This document shows, piece after piece, positions 4,487-6,618 of a DNA stretch of 6,618 nt. The position numbers and the translations under genes were made by a program. The stretch lies in NCBI GenBank assembly GCA_018665005.1, contig JABJEE010000056.1:1-6618 (forward strand). Reading direction: 5' to 3'. How positions within the stretch are numbered: the first letter of the stretch is position 1; every line of letters starts with the position of its first letter. The notes under the pieces were generated by a model. It did no database searches. It saw only the letters and a list, made by a program, of their open reading frames with translations, and was not told the origin of the DNA. The stretch comes from Flavobacteriales bacterium (GTDB lineage: Bacteria > Bacteroidota > Bacteroidia > Flavobacteriales_D > Crocinitomicaceae).

Positions 4487-6618
4487 GTGAATAAGACTTT
4501 TTACATCACTTTTATATTTTTTGGGTTTTTTCTTCATTTTTCTACACTGTATGGTCAGAGAAAAATTGTTGTAAAAGATGATCTTTCGTCTTTTCCAATT
4601 CACGATGTGAATGTCATTGTTTTTGGAATGAACGTAATTAAGGATGGGGAGCAATGGAAGAAAACAGAAACTATAGAAGACTTAATTGAGCTTGAACAGT
4701 ATTTTACAAATAAGAAAGGGAAGATTCAAACCAGTTTGCTTGAAATCGCTGATTATTCATGGAAAATTTCTTTTCATCATGAGAACTATTTTTCTAAAAC
4801 AATTTCTTTCGATTCGCTAGTGAATCTTGATTTTGAAGTCACATTATCTTCAAATGCAAATTCATTAGAAGAGACTGTAGTTTCAGCGAGTCGTATTGCT
4901 GAAAAGAAGAAGGATGTAATTCAAAAAATAAGGGTAATTCAAAGTCTCGAAATTCAGAATCAAAATCAATCGTCGATGGCTGATTTAATTGATAACTCTG
5001 GTAATGTATTCGTTCAAAAAAGTCAATTGGGAGGAGGAAGCCCAATTATTCGTGGGTTTGAAACCAATAAGGTCTTAATGGTAGTGGATGGTGTACGCAT
5101 GAATAATGCCATTTATCGAGGAGGTCACCTTCAAAACATCATCACTTTAGATAATTCAATAATGGACAGGGTTGAAGTGGTATTTGGTCCAGGTTCTGTA
5201 ATTTATGGTTCGGATGCCATTGGGGGGGTTATGACTTTTAAAACAAAGGACCCCGTACTGAGTCGAAAAGACAAGGTTATGGTTATAGGTGATGCTTATA
5301 CCAGATATTTCTCTGCAGCAAATGGCTTTTCAAGTAATGCTCATGTTTCTGTCGGGAATAAAAAAATAGGATCCTTAACATCATTTACTTATTCTAAATT
5401 TGGAGATTTACGCCAAGGGTCTAAAAGATCTGACATCACTAAAGGGTTTGGCGAACGAAATTGGTATGTTTCTAGTCTGAACGGAATGGATACTATGCTT
5501 AATAACTCAAATCCTAATATGCAGATTGGTTCAGGTTATGAGCAGTATGATATGCTACAAAAGTTCATTTACAAACCAAACGAGTTTGTATTACACAAGG
5601 TTAATTTACAGTTATCTAACTCCGGAAATGTGGATAGATATGATCGTCTAACGCAATTGGAAAATGGCCAAGCTAAGTATGCTCAATGGTACTATGGACC
5701 ACAATTTAGATTTTTGTCTTCCTATTCACTAGAATTATCAAAATCCAATAAATTTTTTGATTTTTCAAAGTTTGTATTGGCTTATCAGTCCATTGAGGAA
5801 AGTCGAATGGTCAGGAAGTTTAGAGATGTTGAGCTAAAAAGCAGAAATGAGTCATTAGATATAATTACGTTCAATTTCGATTTTTCAAAGTTACTGCCAT
5901 ATACTAGGCGAAATGGAAAGATTTTAACGCATGAACTACGTTATGGAGCAGATATATTCTACAATGACGTAAAATCTAATGCGTTTTCAACAAATATCAT
6001 TAATCTGCAAGAGTCATTATTGGACTCACGTTATCCCGATGGCGGTTCAGATATGTTTTCTTTTGCTGTATATATTACAGATAACATTGAGTTCAATGAC
6101 AAGATGATTTTTAATATCGGGATTAGGTCATCACAGGTGAGATTAAATGCCGATTTTATCGATAAAACATTTTTCCCTTTCCCTTTTAGTTCTATAAAAC
6201 AAAGAAACTCCTCTATTAATGGAAATATGGGACTAATATTTATGCCTAATGATTTAGTTCGGTACACCATATCCGCAGCTACGGGATTTAGGGCTCCAAA
6301 TGTTGACGATGTTTCAAAGGTTTTTGAATCTGTTCCCGGTAAAGTTATTGTTCCAAATCCACAGCTCAAACCTGAATATTCCTACAATCTTGAATTTGGG
6401 TCTGAAATTAAGCTTAGTGATAAGATTCGTTTTTCAACCAACTTATTTGGTACATTTTTAACCAATGCATTAACCGTCCAAAATGCCAATTTGGATGGCC
6501 AAGATTCGATATTATATGACGGGACTTATAGTCAAGTAATTACCACAACAAACGCAAACAGAGCATTTGTCTGTGGAATTGAAGGGGTACTAAGTGGAAG
6601 TATCGGAAAGTCTTGGAA
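4487..6618 (+). CDS. TonB-dependent outer-membrane receptor, 5' part (runs off the right edge)
   Basis: The frame is open for 710 codons to the window end. It would import a ligand such as heme, a siderophore or a cobalamin-like cofactor across the outer membrane using TonB energy. The GTG at 4487 is the only standard start between an in-frame TAA at 4475 and the signal peptide (residues 1-24: Lys3, hydrophobic core ITFIFFGFFL, then LYGQ). Residues 25-127 resemble a carboxypeptidase-regulatory-like/CNA-B beta domain (PIHDVNVIV, then TNKKGKIQTSLL) with an insert at about 47-73. A TonB-box-like EETVVSAS follows at 128-135. The plug is about 130-253, with PIIRGFETNKVLMVVDGVR (186-204) and VFGPGSVIYGSDAIGGVMTFKT near its end. 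The barrel then begins; GFRAP (600-604) and NPQLKPE (624-630) resemble the FRAP/NPNL boxes of heme/hemoglobin receptors. No histidine lies between those boxes, so a heme ligand is unproven. The last barrel strands are outside the window. Confidence 0.92.
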   Translation, partial: MNKTFYITFIFFGFFLHFSTLYGQRKIVVKDDLSSFPIHDVNVIVFGMNVIKDGEQWKKTETIEDLIELEQYFTNKKGKIQTSLLEIADYSWKISFHHENYFSKTISFDSLVNLDFEVTLSSNANSLEETVVSASRIAEKKKDVIQKIRVIQSLEIQNQNQSSMADLIDNSGNVFVQKSQLGGGSPIIRGFETNKVLMVVDGVRMNNAIYRGGHLQNIITLDNSIMDRVEVVFGPGSVIYGSDAIGGVMTFKTKDPVLSRKDKVMVIGDAYTRYFSAANGFSSNAHVSVGNKKIGSLTSFTYSKFGDLRQGSKRSDITKGFGERNWYVSSLNGMDTMLNNSNPNMQIGSGYEQYDMLQKFIYKPNEFVLHKVNLQLSNSGNVDRYDRLTQLENGQAKYAQWYYGPQFRFLSSYSLELSKSNKFFDFSKFVLAYQSIEESRMVRKFRDVELKSRNESLDIITFNFDFSKLLPYTRRNGKILTHELRYGADIFYNDVKSNAFSTNIINLQESLLDSRYPDGGSDMFSFAVYITDNIEFNDKMIFNIGIRSSQVRLNADFIDKTFFPFPFSSIKQRNSSINGNMGLIFMPNDLVRYTISAATGFRAPNVDDVSKVFESVPGKVIVPNPQLKPEYSYNLEFGSEIKLSDKIRFSTNLFGTFLTNALTVQNANLDGQDSILYDGTYSQVITTTNANRAFVCGIEGVLSGSIGKSW
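5222..5228 (+). repeat. Run of seven G residues inside the TonB receptor gene
   Basis: Seven consecutive G residues encode the Gly-Gly of the conserved plug motif SDAIGGV, where other glycine codons nearby are mostly GGA or GGT. The tract is in frame here. A slip of one base would truncate the receptor early, so it could in principle act as a phase-variation switch, though seven is at the short end for that. Confidence 0.4.

Noticed and set aside
4448..4654. N-terminal extension of the hydrolase by 69 residues from an upstream in-frame ATG at 4654
   Set aside because: The extra segment is highly basic and unlike the family, and it is antisense to the start codon and signal peptide of the TonB receptor. 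The ATG at 4447 gives a normal-length enzyme of this family.
4839..5045. Minus-strand reading frame of 68 codons
   Set aside because: It is antisense to the TonB-box and plug region of the receptor, whose motifs show that the plus strand is the coding strand.
5759..5892. A 14-base direct repeat (GATTTTTCAAAGTT at 5759 and 5879) exactly 120 bases apart, encoding FDFSK twice
   Set aside because: The flanking 40-residue units do not otherwise match, so it is not a duplicated module. It is most likely a chance match in AT-rich barrel-strand coding sequence.
6031..6369. Minus-strand reading frame of 112 codons
   Set aside because: It overlaps the receptor barrel including the FRAP and NPQL boxes; the translation resembles no known protein and looks like a chance frame.

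Overview
The window looks like ordinary chromosomal DNA from a member of the Bacteroidota, probably a Flavobacteriales-like lineage. The base composition is AT-rich. Start codons lack a Shine-Dalgarno sequence, and several are preceded by the phylum's -7 promoter element TAnnTTTG. One gene is a TonB-dependent receptor with an N-terminal carboxypeptidase-regulatory-like domain, an architecture common in this phylum. The genus cannot be named from the sequence alone.

Layout: (1) 51-707 (+), a secreted protein of about 218 residues that looks like a small outer-membrane beta-barrel, of unknown role. (2) 708-2351 (-), the beta (carboxyltransferase) subunit of a biotin-dependent acyl-CoA carboxylase, closest by motif to 3-methylcrotonyl-CoA carboxylase. 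(3) 2352-2443, a 92-bp divergent control region with a -7 element for each flanking gene and a perfect 12-bp palindrome. (4) 2444-3832 (+), a sodium/proton:dicarboxylate or acidic amino acid symporter of the SLC1/DAACS family. (5) 3833-4447 (-), a 204-residue alpha/beta-hydrolase (phospholipase/carboxylesterase family). (6) 4448-4486, a 39-bp divergent spacer with a full Bacteroidota promoter. (7) 4487 to beyond the right edge (+), a TonB-dependent outer-membrane receptor that begins with GTG and is cut off by the window end after 710 codons.

The genes alternate in strand and form no operon. Both convergent pairs (51-707/708-2351 and 2444-3832/3833-4447) have stop codons directly abutting, with no base between them. 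Both divergent spacers are short. A loose nutrient-acquisition theme is possible: acidic amino acid uptake, branched-chain acyl-CoA breakdown, and outer-membrane import of an iron complex or cofactor. No shared pathway is demonstrated.

I found no mobile element, CRISPR array, RNA gene or defence-like cassette, and nothing I would call a new biological system. The points most worth a second look are the likely leaderless GTG start of the TonB receptor, the palindrome at the predicted transcription start of the carboxylase gene, the doubly repeated zero-gap convergent layout, and a heme-receptor-like signature that lacks its usual histidine.
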